A stretch of DNA of 64,000 nt from contig OY740772.1 of NCBI GenBank assembly GCA_963513935.1, positions 12,370,098 to 12,434,097 of the forward strand, written 5' to 3'. The position numbers were made by a program, and so were the translations under genes. This stretch comes from Aphrophora alni (Eukaryota; Arthropoda; Insecta; Hemiptera; Aphrophoridae). Under the pieces are notes generated by a model. The model searched no databases and was not told the DNA's origin. It saw only the letters and a list, made by a program, of their open reading frames with translations. Positions 1 through 13,235 of the stretch are shown piece by piece. Every line of letters starts with the position of its first letter. The first letter of the stretch is position 1.

Positions 1-400
1 CCATCGAGAAACTCATAAAAATATTTCTTGAACATTTATTAGCAAAATAAACTGTTTAAAATATTACAAATACATGAATAGGCCTATACTAAAATTAACC
101 TTAAAAATAATTGTCTTTCAAATACGCTTTTTCACACAATAATCTCATTAGTATAGAAGGTCATTGTAAAATTATTGACATGATTTCTTACATTCTTATC
201 ATCCAACATAACCGAGAAAATTATTATTATTTTTTTTTTTAGTGAATTTATACATTTGTTTCTGAAAGACAAAGTTTAAAACTTGGAATCCCAAAGACTA
301 CAATTCAAGTCTTTCATAAACGTCTATGTTTACATAAAATTTACTTTTGTTATACAAATTAATCTTGAAGATTCTCTCAAAAGCTCACTTATAGTGAGTA

Positions 401-500
401 CAGGTTTGGTGAACCTGAGGAGCCTGACTGGATCTACACCATTCTTCATATAGATCCGGTCTCTCATGACCAACTCTTGTTCTCTTCTGTTTGTAAAGAC
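401..500 (+). repeat. SINE-like family A, 5' part
   Basis: It shares the family head (TTGG..AACC.GAGG..CCT, ACTGGATCTACACC, CTCTCATG) with copies at 4.6 and 39.4 kb, but lacks the GTGATGATG..AACAACAA tail. Confidence 0.5.
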
Positions 501-599
501 CTAGACCTGCTAGTCAGTAATGTGTGGTTAGCACATTAAACATCCCATCACCGTTGTTCTACCCTTTTAAAAAAGAATTCACAACTAATTAAAGCCTCC

Positions 600-720
600 C
601 AATTTTTTTTACGAAGCTGGGTTAACTCCATAAAGTTTAAACCCCCACGGGAATTGAATTCACAACCTCTCGCTAGTGAAATCAGAGTGCTAACCACTAG
701 ATCAACCAGAAGCTCATTTG
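600..720 (-). repeat. tRNA-derived SINE-like segment
   Basis: Read on the minus strand it has a tRNA-like order: GATCTAGTGGTTAGCAC (A-box-like), then GAGAGGTTGTGAATTC and AATTCCCG (B-box-like). The stems do not close as a functional tRNA, so a SINE head or decayed tRNA is more likely. Confidence 0.4.
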
Positions 721-1394
721 AGGGCCAGCAGTCTTTATTTATACACTTTTCTTCTTATTTTTATTTTTAAAGGCAATGTTGACCAATAAGTTTGTCTACT
801 ATCAACAAGAAAAACAAATCTTGAAGAATGTCCAATAAATGTGTTGAATTTGTAAATGAAATTTTAAATAGATGATGATAAAAGTTATTTAATGTTTAGT
901 GATGACATTGTAAATAGTTGTGTTAATCAGAAAAACTGCAAAATCTGGAATTGGATAAGCTAAATCAAAATTTCGAGTATGTTTGACATTCATTGATACA
1001 AATGTGATGTGGATTAATGTAGTATCAATTGTTAAAGACTTTCTTTTTTGTAAAACCAACATTTATTTAGATATATTAAAACTGTCTCAAGAAGAATATT
1101 GAAAATTCAGCAAAGTTTTGAGATCCAAGTTTCAAGTTCAGAATATTTACCACAAATGTGTACCGGTAATCAATGTTCCTTTATGTCAGAATCATGGGAA
1201 GTCACAACAAAAATTATACGAAAGTTCAAGTATTTATAAACAAATGAGGTAAAATCCTAAAAATATTCTGGTAACAAAGAATTGCTAATGAAAATATTTG
1301 TATAAGGACAGGTGAAGAACTCATACAAAAAACCATTTAATAGAAGTGGTTAAGTGATATTTTACGGAAAGAAGATAAGGAGAGTAACAGGTCA

Positions 1395-1585
1395 GCAATG
1401 AATGGGAATCCGATAGGAAAATGAAACAGAGGAAGACCAAAGAACAACTAAAAATGAACTCTGGATGTAGAAATTAAAGGCATTGGGATAACCAGAACAA
1501 AATTAAAAGCTGTGACATAAACAGAGTTCAATGAAACGATATGTCAGCAGCTGTGTGCACCAGAGGGAGCAGAGAGGATATGTAG
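1395..1585 (+). pseudogene. non-LTR retrotransposon C-terminal remnant
   Basis: Broken frames give KQRGRPK, LDVEIKGIGITR and a tail ending ICQQLCAPEGAERI, matching the usual post-RT end of RTE/Jockey-like proteins (RGRPxxRWxDDVExDLK...). Stops and frameshifts show it is dead. Confidence 0.55.
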
Positions 1586-1695
1586 AACTGATACAAAGTT
1601 GATGACATCGAACAAGAAAATTACAAAAGTGTGAGTTTTCAAACAGGTCAGTGTACTACCATATTTCAGGTTCAATGTTCACCACCCCTCAGGGT

Positions 1696-2077
1696 GGCAA
1701 TTCTTAGGTACTTTAGCTGGATATATGTTACACCTTTTTTAACTAGTTTTGGGTTAGGTAATTGTCTTTCACCTTTCCAATCAGGTTTCTCTTGACCAAC
1801 TCTTATTCTTATCTGACCCTGACACTATTATGGTATTCGAGGGATAGGAGTGTTCATTTTATACTCTTTTCTTTATAAGACGATGATGACAGAGAGGTTT
1901 TTGCCTTCTTTAAACAACAAAGAAAAAAATTCATGTAGTCTTTGGTTCGATTGTTCTCTTTCATATTTCCTATCAGTCCATTCTGACCCTGACACTATTA
2001 GGGTATTCAAGGAGCCCTCTATTTTATGCTGTTTTTTGTTAAGGTGATGATGATCTTTAAGCCACCAAAAAAAAAGA
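1696..2077 (+). repeat. SINE-like family A, with duplicated 3' half
   Basis: Starts with TGGCAATTCTTAGG. The block CTGACCCTGACACTATT through GTGATGATG occurs twice (1815-1925 and 1983-2077), so the copy has a partial tandem duplication. Confidence 0.55.
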
Positions 2078-4087
2078 AGATGTTTACCACGTCCTTAATG
2101 ACAGGTTTCAAAACCATTAAATTAATTAGGCTGTTCTATGGTATAAGTTCTACACTTTTCATGTGGGTTTATATAAAATTCATTCTATAATTTGTATAAA
2201 TTCGGGATTTGAACTATCTATGCGAGTAGATTACTATTGCTGTAGCAACTACCAAGCCATAGTTGATAACATACACTTTAAAATGTTTCTAAACATTTTG
2301 AATAATATATTTATCGGGTTCATTTACTTTCAAAAATTTGATAGTATGAAATCATGACAATCTTTTCCGATAACCCTGTATTTAACTGCTTGTTAATAAA
2401 TTTACAAATGTTAAAACTATACTTTAACAATAAACAAACAAGAAATATTTACACATAATTGCAGATATTACTCACAAAATGAATAAGATTTTGTTGAATT
2501 AAAATGTGAATACACATGACTAGATATAGTATGAGGCAAGGTTTACGTGTATGCAATATATATGTCTAACAAGGGAGATGTACAAGGACGTCCTAACATG
2601 AATGGGACAACCTTTATCAAGCTATTCAAGTCCATTTTAGAATACATAGTTTTTTTTTTATTTAAAAATTGATATAAAATATAAATACATTTTTTAAAAA
2701 AACCTAAATAACTAATAAACTATAATATAACACTAAATACAGAACAATAAGATAGCATATGATATATACAGGCAACAGTTTGGGCTATGCTAGTACAAAG
2801 ACCATTTCACATAACAATTAATAAACTCTACGACAATTAGGAGAAAATTTAATTACGACAACATTATTTAAATAACAGAAGTCGCTCAACGCGAGACATC
2901 TATAAGCGTCATTAAGTTTTAAGGGCTTTTAACCATAACTTTTACATGTAATTTTGATTTTTAGTCAAACAAAAAATTATTTTAATTTTAGGTTATAAAG
3001 TTTGGTTTAAAGAATTGATGAAAAAAAAAAAAAAACAATAAACAAACTTTCTCACTCACTCATTCCCAAAAGCAAATACACCACCAATCAAATCTATGAT
3101 TATACAAAAAATGTCAATTCAATAGTTATCAGTTAAAAAATGAACCATGGACACTCTTTGAAAAAAAGGCTTAAACTTGTGTCATTTGTGCTATAAATGT
3201 GTACTTAATATAAGTTGTATTCAATCTAAATCAAACTTTTAATGATGGCAGTTAAACTTCAATTTTTGTGTTTTACTATTAAATTCGAAGAGGGAAGACG
3301 AAACTGGCCAAAGAATATGGACTTAACTCGCCCACATGGTTAAAAATGACAGGTGGTTCTATGGGGGTTTTAAAAAGCCCTAGAGAAAGGAGATGGGAGT
3401 TGAAATTCTACAGAGTACACTATATTAAAGAACTTACGACCCAATTAGAAATTTCCTATGCTTTCTTCAAGAGTATTTCTTTTTCATTATTTTTATTTTG
3501 TTTTTGTAATAAATATTACAAAATGGCGCCCAACTTCATATAAAATATTACAATTAACAAATAGAAAAAGAATCGCAATATTAAACTATTATACTGACTA
3601 GGAAATGTGGCCTGCAAGAAGGAAACTGGAACCTGATCTTCCTGCAACCAGAAAGAAAGAACCTGATCTTCAAATGTTAATGCCTCGATCAGAAAAGTAC
3701 CTTTGGATTTTTGAAAAAGAAACAGATAACTTGTCAGGAAGATTCTGATGTTAAGGAGTTTACAAGTCATCTTTGGGATATCTAAGGATATAAAACCAAT
3801 TATTATTCATTTAGGAATCTCCTTATAGATGATGTGTTAATTTTTTTGTTGATTTAATATCTTTATTTTATGTCCATTAGAATAATGAATAAGGGGTAGT
3901 AGGAAACTTGCAGAAAAATGCAATTCGATCAATCGAGATCGAACTTGCTTAACCTGTGACGGTTCACGAGATAAGAGCAACTGTGACAAACTCTGCCAAT
4001 AACAACAGCGATGGGAATTTCGATTTGCTAACCACAGATTATCCAATTGAAAAGCCATCTAACAGACCTAGATTCTTCACATACTGT

Positions 4088-4137
4088 TGTGTCATTCAGT
4101 TTATTAGTCTACCAACTGAGCTATACCACTCTAAAGG
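4088..4137 (-). repeat. tRNA-like SINE head
   Basis: On the minus strand the sequence AGTGGTATAGCTCAGTTGGTAG is a textbook tRNA A-box region, but no matching acceptor stem or B box follows at tRNA spacing. Most likely a SINE fragment. Confidence 0.4.
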
Positions 4138-4609
4138 GATACACTATAACTAAGGAAGAAGGGATCAGGACCAAAGCTGTGTTGATTTTGAGAACAGAGG
4201 GACAATACCATAGGAACTTATATAAGTTTTTATAGGTATTTATACTTCCAGAAATACATTTTTGACAGTGATTTTCTATTGCAATAAGATTATATATTGT
4301 AATAAAATTCGATGTGCAGCTACAGTACTATTTTAAAGATGAATAAAAAAAATTAAATTTTTATCATTATTTTTTTAACAATTTATTATTTTTTTAAATA
4401 TTAAAATCTAATATTAAGCAAACAACACGGAAATATTTTATTCATTAATCTTTAATATGAAAAATAATCATATTTATTTTTCCATTGTTTTGTAATGAAA
4501 AAATAAATACACATTTTAACATGACAGGTACATTGCAGTACTAATTATTTATTATGACTGATTGTGGTAAGTCTCACTACGTAATAATAATAAATATGAC
4601 AAAAATACC

Positions 4610-4771
4610 TACACTGGCAATCCCAAGGGAACTCAGATGGATCTTACACCTTTCTTGTTCTCTTCCAACCCTGATTGTATTAGGGTTTTCGAGGGTCTTT
4701 ATTCTATCTTCTTGTCTTTTTATTTATATGGTGATGAGAAATGTTTTGCCCTAAACAACCAGGGAAAAAAA
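4610..4771 (+). repeat. SINE-like family A
   Basis: Contains the head TGGCAATCCCAAGGGAAC, the CCCTGATTGTATTAGGGTTT block and the tail GTGATGAGAAATGTTTTG...AAACAACCAGGG, slightly internally shortened. Confidence 0.6.
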
Positions 4772-4928
4772 ATTTATAAAAAGATTTGCCCATTCGATTA
4801 ATTTCTTCCTTGAGAGATTTGAAAACCTAATTTATGAATATGTTAACCTTCCATAAACAAACAGACAATATTTAAAAAATATTTTTGCTTTATTGCCTAT
4901 TTTAATCAAACTCTTTACCTTCAATAAC

Positions 4929-5545
4929 TACACTGGGTGTCCATTTTAACCAGGCCACGATTGTGATCTCTGAAACTACAAGATTTACAGCAAACTTTAA
5001 ATGTGAGACATTTCTTACCTCGTGATTATTAAAAATATGAAATTGAAATTTTGAAGTTCGTCCGCCATTTTCCAATATGGAGACCATCTTTATAACTTCT
5101 TATGGAACTCGATATATATTTTCTTGAGATAATTTTTATAAACCCAATCATATAGGAGTTAGAGCTCTCCAAAGATTGAAAAGTTGAATGTTTTGCTTAT
5201 GTTTATTTGACATTTTAGATTATTTAAAAAATAGAATTTACAATTAAATCAGATTATATTGTGAAGATGACAAGTAGTCAACATTTGTATATCAATAAAA
5301 CAATTTTATTTCATTTGATAATTGTTAAAACAAACGCTAAAAGAAAAACTTGTCGTCTAGACAATTAATTATGACAGGTTTTCAAAAATAATGTCAAGAA
5401 TAAAATAGTCTTTAAATGATGTGTAGAATCAAAAACACCATAAAATATAGGGAGTTCTATAAAAATCTATAAAGTTCGTTGCCATATTGGAATCTTGTAG
5501 TTACAGTGATTACAATTGTGGCCCGATTAAAATAGACACCCGGTA
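4929..5545. mobile_element. foldback MITE with about 63-bp terminal inverted repeats
   Basis: The left end (CACTGGGTGTCCATTTTAAC, then CCACGATTGTGATC) reappears inverted at 5483-5545 with few mismatches. The interior is AT-rich without ORFs. Confidence 0.65.
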
Positions 5546-6250
5546 GAGTCCCTACAAAAAATATTTGGTGCTATTTTTATTAATTTTTTTCATTTTTACT
5601 GTTAAATAATTACAATTTTGTCTTGTTTATATAATTTGTTTTACAAATATGGCACACTAAATAACAACCATTTCTAATACCACAGACATTAAAAAATAAC
5701 AAATATACATTAAATTTTAATTCAAAAGTTACAATTTTAAATCCAAAATCATTATAATATATTTATGAGCAACAAATAAACTTAGTAAACAAAATGAGCA
5801 GATAAATCTATATATCACATGTAACAGTATGGGAGCCCATCACAAGTTTCATTCATACGTCACAGCCATTCTCAAGATTTGAGATCTGATAATTCTACAC
5901 AAAAAAACATATCACTGTATAAATAAACATCTGTTAACGAATCTATGTCTACTCTAAAACTCTCAGTATATATTCTATCATGAGTGTTAATTTTTTAGGT
6001 TAAAATTTTCAGAGTTAAAAAAAAAAATCCTAGAGAAACAAAAGTAACCCTTTTATTTTCATAAAAACTTAATGATCATATAAATGTTATATAACTGCAG
6101 CGATATCTTGTATCACATACTTTATTTCTTTTTAATATCTCTTTCTTTGTCACTATTGTGATAGAACAGCTGTTTGTGCTAATAATTAGGTGGATCAAAC
6201 ATAATTCTGTAGTGTTTTTGGAGGTAAAAATGGTATTTTAAATACAATAC

Positions 6251-7380
6251 ATGAGGCACCTTTAAAGTAAGGTTCGTTTTAAAATTACCACCGAGTGTGC
6301 AATTAAGCAAGATTGCATTGTTTGTAATTATGACAACTGTTGGAAATTTTGTCAGTTTTTTACATGATATTTGTGGTGTATGAACAATTTAAAAGGAGTG
6401 CTGTGATAAATAATCAAATAACAATCATGGCGTTAACAAAATACAATAATAGTCTTGCTAAAATTCATAGTTGATTTGTCGAGGTTTATGGGGCAGATAT
6501 TATAAGTGACAGTAAAGTTAGGCAATGTTTGTTTAGGGGCAGATGAATTAATATTCTTAACGAAGGCTGTACTGGTCGTCTAACATTAGTATAACAGGTA
6601 AATGTAAAAAGTATTAAAAGTAACGGCAATTTACTGTTTCAAAATTATCTTTTTTATTTATGTTCCACAATGAATAATTTATGACAGTGTGATAAAGAAA
6701 TTTCATTACGAAGAAAAAAAAACTTTGTATCAGATTAGTTCCGAAAATATTAACTGGCTCACACAAACAGAATGTGGTTTCAGCTCGAACATTTTTGTAG
6801 CATTTCGCAAAGGAAGGGGATAGGTTATTCAAATCCAGCCCACTAGAGATGAAACCTGGGTTTCGTACACAATTTTGTCGAATCAAAACATCAATCAATG
6901 CAATTGCGATAATAATTATCTCCAAAAACAAAAGTTTAAGCAAGCATGTTCAGTCTCAAAAAAACAAGAACACTTTTTTTTTAGGATATGAAAAGCATCT
7001 TATTGATTTTATGGAACAACTTCTAACATGTAGTGAAATTCTACATAAATTTAGACAAGCCATACAAAATAAAGACGTTATATTGTGGATTTTGGTTTTA
7101 TATGATAATGTTCATATAACTCGATACGTCAAACTGTTCAATTGTAGCAAAATTTAAGACCACCTACTCATATTGCCTCCATCTCACACCACATATTACT
7201 GCATTTAAAGAAATATCTTGGATTGTAAAACTTCCAAAATGATAATGAACTGAAAGACGGCATTACTATCCGGTTCAAGGAACAGGATGCCTTTTACAAA
7301 GATGGAATAATGAATCTTTTGAAACACATTCAAAAATACATGGAAATCAATGGTAACTTTTTTTAAAGTAAAAATGATAA
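6251..7380 (+). pseudogene. mariner-family transposase pseudogene
   Basis: A TIR-like start (GAGGCACCTTTAAAGTAAGG, 6252) is followed by ISRFVEVYGADIISDSKV (HTH region), GDE-type remnant MKPGF, HKFRQAIQNKDVI with LYDNV (second catalytic Asp region), DNELKDGITIRF and AFYKDGIMNLLKHIQKY. The order matches a mariner transposase read over several frameshifts and deletions. The copy cannot encode active enzyme. Confidence 0.8.
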
Positions 7381-7897
7381 GTAGATTGTTTGGTTCTAAT
7401 AAATCATCCTCTTAGTGTGTTTGTTTTATTGGAAAATGAATGTTATTTAAAAACATGTCTCGTGTATTGTTTTCAGCAAAAGTGAATAAATCAAAAGTAA
7501 AAACACAAATCTGTTGGCTAAACATACATACACTAATATGATTTTATTTATTTAAATTTGGGCTATAAATAAAATCCTTTCTTAAAGTCATGACATGGTG
7601 AAATTGTAATAATACTGAGCTTTTGCTGACTGTTCTCTGCTAACCACGTAGCTAATTTAAATATGAATATTCAAATAATGTAATTAATGAAGTATAGAAA
7701 ATAATGATAATTCATATTTTAAACTTAATATTAATAGATTAATGTCATTGAAACACGTTTGATTAAAAAAACATATTTTTTGTGAGATCTTGTGTTTGAA
7801 TTTTTGTTCTATCTAATATTATTTCACAAGTCAAGCTCGATATTTATTTATTGGGTTTTCCTTATTAATTTTGCCCCCAGTTCTTTTTTGTAAATTG

Positions 7898-8062
7898 ATT
7901 ACTAATTTCAGCAGTGCACTTCCATCTTTGAATTTATTTCAACATTATTCCTAGTCAAATTCATCATTAATATTTTACAGTATAACAAGTAATTTTCAAC
8001 CGAAGAAAATATTAGAGACCTGAAGATGGAAGCGTATTGCTGAAACTGGTAATACAATGAAT
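7898..8062. repeat. inverted pair of CTGAAGA-stem-GAAAC hairpin motifs
   Basis: At 8020 the plus strand reads CTGAAGATGGAAGCG then TGCTGAAACTGGTAAT. A diverged inverted copy lies at 7898-7930 (ATTACTAATTTCAGCAGTG). The pair resembles the ends of the other hairpin-bearing inverted-repeat elements in this window. Confidence 0.45.
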
Positions 8063-10639
8063 AATAAAAGTTATAAACAAAGTTATATGTAAAAGATACT
8101 TCACTATTTTAAAGTACTCAAAGTAGTTTTGGTGACGTAAAAAACACAATTTTCTACATTCTAAATTGTAAAATCAACACTCATGACTGAATAATAAAGG
8201 AGAATTTAAACAGTGTCCTCATGAACTTTGCGATCGACACATAACAGTGACCAGCGTCACAGCTTGTCGCAGCGTCGTTCGTTCATTGGTGGAGAAGGAC
8301 TTACCCCTCCACTGCTCAAGGGGAATGAGGTTGTACGTTTAGCTGACCTGTTAAAACACACATATATTTGTTCAATAATGAGATAAAAGTTTTAATGTAC
8401 AGTCAAAATATATTTTTATTTGTAATGTGTAATTTTTGTTTCGCTCGAAAAGATTATCAGGACTAGATTCCTTAGCAAAAAGACAGAAATGAAAATGAAT
8501 AATACAATTAAATAACAACATTATTGATGGTTATGAAGTAAATATAAAAGTTAATGATAAGAAATTATTTTAAAATATTTTATTATTACAATTAATAAAT
8601 TAAATACATTACTATTATTGACATAACACAGATGTTCCCCCCCCCCAGGATATTTAGAGTAATAACAAATTTTTAAATGTAAAATGTACTCTGGACAAAT
8701 AAAGTTGAGTTTTGTATGGATATATCCGTTTTCAGGTTCTTATGTCTAAGAAAGTGTTTTGACTGTCGGGGATCTGCTGTTGTGCCCTACATCCCAAACG
8801 TGGGGACCAATTTAGTCATATCTCGGGACTTTTTAAAATTTGTGAGATCATTAAATATTTGGAGTAGCTGCCTGCTATAAGAAAAATACAAAATTATTAT
8901 TTTCTCAAAATTGGTTGTACCGATCATGTTCAAATTTTAGTGAAATGTGAAGATTAATCATGTAAACCAATGTCAAATATCGCAAGTTAAAAAATGTTAC
9001 GGTATATGAATAATTGGCATAAAAGAAATATGAACAGCTGTTGTTAAAAACTAGATTTTAATCAAATACTATTTATACTAAGGACATGTTTATAACACAA
9101 GCAAAACATATTCGAATATTAAATGTCGTCCCATTGTTTATTTTCACTTTTTGATTGACAACTATTAAACTAACATTTTTGGTAACTATTAGTTTTTATT
9201 TGGTTTTGGGAATGGATGAATGAGAAAGTTTCTGCAAGTATCTTTGCACAATATATTTTTTCTACCCTCCATACAGGTAGTTATTTAAATAAAATGCAAA
9301 TGATGTAAAATAAATTTTATGATTTAATACACTATGTACGGGGAACAAAGTTTTGTCACATCCTGTTGATCAACTAAAAGTCAGACCTGAGTAGGAATAT
9401 GTTTTTGTGATGGAAAAATACCCAACGGTATTTTAGTCAGAAATTACAGCCATATTGAAACGTGTCTGAGAAAAAAGAAATTGGATACAAGGATAAGGAC
9501 GTATCTATGAGACAGTCGGACAGCTTCGAAAACCCTGGATTCTAACAAAAACAGGTTAAAATTAGTCTGAGATTCTATCAGAATCATATCATGTCTGGAA
9601 TATTTCAGGTCTAAGGAAGAGCAAACTCACCTTACGCCCCCTGTACAACTTGTTTGTCTATTCTGGATAATTTAACAAAAATAAATTCTTTGTTAACCAA
9701 TTATAATAAATAATTAATTACTAAATTATTATAACTAATTCAAGGAACACATAGAATCCCATAACAACATATCCACCTTAAAAGTACTCATTTTTTGTTT
9801 TGTTTTAAGGCAAAAAAAACCACCACAGTCATCATCGTCTTTAAAAGTACAAAATACCAAATGGATTAAATACAATGTTTGGATACTATAGTGTCTAGAA
9901 AATCACTACCAAACATATGATCTAACTTCAGGCAACATTATTTTACAGTTATACAATTAGGTTAGTTTACTAATTGCAGAAAATGTTCACTTCGATTTTT
10001 TTGACTAATCTTCACATTTCGTGGCCTCGGCAAACCATAAAAGTAATTTTCGTCAAGCCATCTATCTAAAATTAAGATAGGAACATGAAATTTGGTATCT
10101 GAGACCATATAGAACCCTATTGAAATTCAGAAAAATCTAATTAGAAAATCATGTTTGTTATTCAATTTATAACACTACTGTATATAAATTAGATAAAAAT
10201 GAAATTTTCACAAGTCTCATTTTCTAGGTTGATAACTGAAGTTGGTTCATATTGAAATGTCGAAATCCAAATAATATCAATAATAAGTTGTTATCCTTAA
10301 TTTTGTTTACTATGATATTTGCAACTGTGAATGGTGACTTAATTGTTGAAATCACATGCTTTAGATGGATCTGTCGTTGTGGGATTTGATCTGACCATTG
10401 TAAATGTATACACGTGTTACTCGTTACAATTAATTAACTCATGAAACCTGAAAAATGAAATGAATATAAACATTGTAATTATTAATTAGTTATATAGAAC
10501 ACATCAAGCCATGCTGAAAGCCAAACCAAACCTTAGCAGTGTTATAGACTATTACCTAAAAGTTTATGAAGCGTGCACCACCTGGTTAGCAAATGCAATG
10601 ACAGATTTCAAACTACATTTTTTTGTTTTTTTTTTTACG

Positions 10640-10800
10640 TTTTTAATACATTATACCAGTTAGACTAATGAAGAGGGAGGATTAGTGTAACCTATGTAAA
10701 CTCAACACCAGCATCCAGACTCAAATCTGAGCAACCTTTGCTGTCTCACAAATCTAAACTACATATGACTTAACCAACTAAATCACACCAAACACCAATA
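10640..10800 (-). repeat. SINE-like family B
   Basis: Minus strand: GTGATTTAGTTGGTTAAG, then GGTTGCTCAGATTTGAGTC (B-box-like). The same segment recurs at 19284-19412. Confidence 0.45.
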
Positions 10801-11234
10801 TAATTAACTTTAAATATACAACTTTATAAGGGACTAGTACTAATTTTTCTCAAAAACGTATAATTTATATTTTGTTTTATAATAATTGTTATTGTTTTTA
10901 CTGGCATTCTCTCTCACAGAGTTGAATTTTTCAGTGACAAGCACTACTGGTGCTTCACTGAAATCAAACCACGTCATTAAATTTGGTGCATCGATTTATT
11001 GGTACCAGTGTTTTGCTTTATTTGAGTGATTTAATTCTAATTTTGAAGGACCAACAAAAAACAAAACAATAATATTTTACTTTACTTTCAAATCAAAACA
11101 TATATTAAAACTGCTCATCACAACGTCATTATTCTTACTAACTTTTCAACTATGATGTATTTTCTAAGTAAGCTCCATTTTCAAATAATAAGAACACATT
11201 ACTTACTATACAACACTACAACCCAAGATGGATG

Positions 11235-12160
11235 TTGGCCTGTCTGACAATACTGTACTGTTATTCTTTACTTCTTCAATTTCTTACTCTGAGGGTTTTC
11301 AGGTTACTCTCCACATCCAGAAGCCAGCGCCTTTTCGATCGTCCTCTTCTTCTTGTTCCAAACATTATAGCAAGGAAAACATATTTGGGCATTCTTGTTA
11401 TATTTCTCAACCATTCTATTCTTCTGAGCTTACTAATAAACTGCACAATATTGCAGCTTCCATAAAGCTCGTTATTCGTATGTATTTGCCATTGATCTTC
11501 CACCATTATAGGACCATATATTTTCTTTCAACAATATTTAAAAGGTTAATAACAGATATACAGAGGGCTCTTATCTCCACAGAATATGTTATAATTGGTC
11601 TTTTTAAGGTCTGATATACTTTGAGTTTTGTTTTCCTGGACAATATGGATGATCGAAATAGTTGGCACAATACACATGATTTCCGGACATAATTCTTTTC
11701 TTTATATCAGGTACAACTTTGTTCTCATTTTTTAATTCAGCATCAAGATAAGCGAACAACTTCACCATCTCTAAATAATACGCCTCCGAGATGTTTTTTG
11801 GACTGACATATAATATATATACTTGATTTTATTTTCATTTACAAACATGTTTTTTCATCTTCAGCTTTCATCACTTTAAATACGTCTTAAGATTGAGTGA
11901 GCATTTCTTGCAACTATGAAGGTATCACAGTTATGGTATTATAGCATATGCATAGATTTGGTTATATGAATAAATTACACTTCTTTTGATGTTTAATTTG
12001 TAGTATACCCTATTTAACACACGATTACAAACTGTTGATGATAGCACATCCCCTTGTATTATTCTTGCCAAAATTGGAAAACTACAGATAAGAGTTCCAT
12101 TAATATGTACTTTTGCATTACTATTATTCATTGCATTTTTATTAAACAATGTCATGTCTC
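11235..12160 (-). pseudogene. non-LTR reverse transcriptase remnant (RT core and C-terminus)
   Basis: The minus-strand frame at 12155-11931 encodes INGTLICSFPILARIIQGD and VLSSTVCNRVLNRVYYKL, matching the RT G(V/I)RQGDxLSPxLFN region, then AYAIIP in place of YADD. After a gap, 11506-11276 encodes WLRNITRMPKYVF and RRRGRSKRRWLLDVESNLK, the standard C-terminal block. The destroyed YADD and missing middle mark it as a fossil. Confidence 0.75.
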
Positions 12161-12470
12161 CAATTTTACCAACTTTTCAGCTATGAGGCGTGTTTTTAGA
12201 GAGCTCTGTTTTGTGATAATACGAACACATTAAAGTTAAAAATGATTTATCGTAACAACAACAAAAAAAATCTAAATATCTTCTTTATGCTTTAACACAT
12301 TCACCCGTAGACTTCTATACATTTTTGATATAGTTTCAACAGCTTCTTTATTACATCTTTGTCAAAGTCTACCACCAGTTTCATTAACCAGTTAATAACA
12401 CCAATTGTCAGTTTGTCATCACTTTCAAATACGCTGCAATCTAAACCAATTCTTTAAACACAGTGTTAAT
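12160..12470 (-). pseudogene. mariner transposase C-terminal remnant with TIR-like end
   Basis: Minus strand encodes FESDDKLTIGVINWL, DFDKDVIKKLLKLYQKC and IEVYG, like the mariner C-terminus. Downstream, 12183-12235 (GAGGCGTGTTTTTAGAGAGC) resembles a mariner terminal repeat and is echoed at 11150-11200. Confidence 0.55.
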
Positions 12471-12960
12471 CACTTGGTGCGAGATCAGAGATAGGATAGG
12501 TCAAAAATTTCCCTGGACATTTATTGCAACAACTGAACAGGTTGATTTACATCGTGAGGTCAAGTTTTATTGTGTATTTACTTGTGTTTTGTATGACCTG
12601 TTTAAATTTCCGCAGGGTTTCTAAACAGGCATACCAAAAAATCAACCAATAAGATTTCAATCCCCCCAAAAAAGAACTATGATTTTTAGGCAGATTTTAG
12701 TTAAAATTTTCAGAGGTGATGTATGTCACCAATGATTTTATTCTTATTGATTTGACATTTGTCTAGGAAATCAGGTTTGATCTACAGTTATGACATGTCC
12801 CAACAGCCCATGATCACTTTTTGTAGAAGCTACAGTATAGGTTTCTGTTTGTACGAACCGATTAACATTTTCAGAATCCATTTAGAACACAATTTTATAA
12901 TGATGTTTCTCACAATTTTGTCAATTTTCAAGAATTTTTTCATTCACTTGTGTATATTCA

Positions 12961-13235
12961 CATGAACATTATCTATTCCTAAACAAATGACACCATCGCT
13001 TAACTTTACTGTCACTTTAACATAAACTAGGGAGCCACAATTCACTTCATCATGAACATTATCCATCCTAAAACAAACAACACTATTATCTAACTTTACT
13101 GTCACTTTAACATAAACTAGAGAGCCACAATTCACTTCATCATGAACATTATCCATCCCTAAACAAAATACACTATCATCTAACTTTTCTGTTACCTTAA
13201 CATTCACTGGAGAGTCACTAGATAATGAAATGTAG
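12961..13235. repeat. tandem repeat, three copies of 90 bp
   Basis: Units begin CATGAACATTATC at 12961, 13051 and 13141, an exact 90-bp period. On the minus strand the frame is open through all copies (30-residue units with VYVKVTVKL and DNVHDEVNCGS). No known protein repeat recognised. Confidence 0.75.

Larger units (their letters stand above)
1..6250. other. rdgB 3' side: AT-rich, SINE-like and foldback sequence
   Basis: No coding gene was supported here. Features are SINE-like copies (401-500, 600-720, 1696-2077, 4610-4771, a tRNA-like head near 4088-4137), a non-LTR remnant (1395-1585) and a foldback MITE (4929-5545). The 2080-3960 and 5550-6250 stretches show nothing beyond A/T runs. 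Confidence 0.65.
7380..11230. other. gene-poor AT-rich stretch
   Basis: An inverted pair of hairpin motifs lies at 7898-8062, a possible dispersed repeat related to 32.4-32.9 kb at about 8740-9150, a run of C near 8637-8646, and a SINE-like copy near 10640-10800. No ORF or splice pattern supports a gene. Confidence 0.6.

Noticed and set aside
1850..2047. 65-codon plus-strand ORF
   Set aside because: It lies entirely in a SINE-like copy and has no domain or splice context.
4088..4137. tRNA gene on the minus strand
   Set aside because: Only an A-box-like head is present; acceptor and T stems do not form at tRNA spacing.
11228..11614. 128-codon plus-strand ORF
   Set aside because: It is antisense to a recognisable retrotransposon C-terminal frame on the minus strand.
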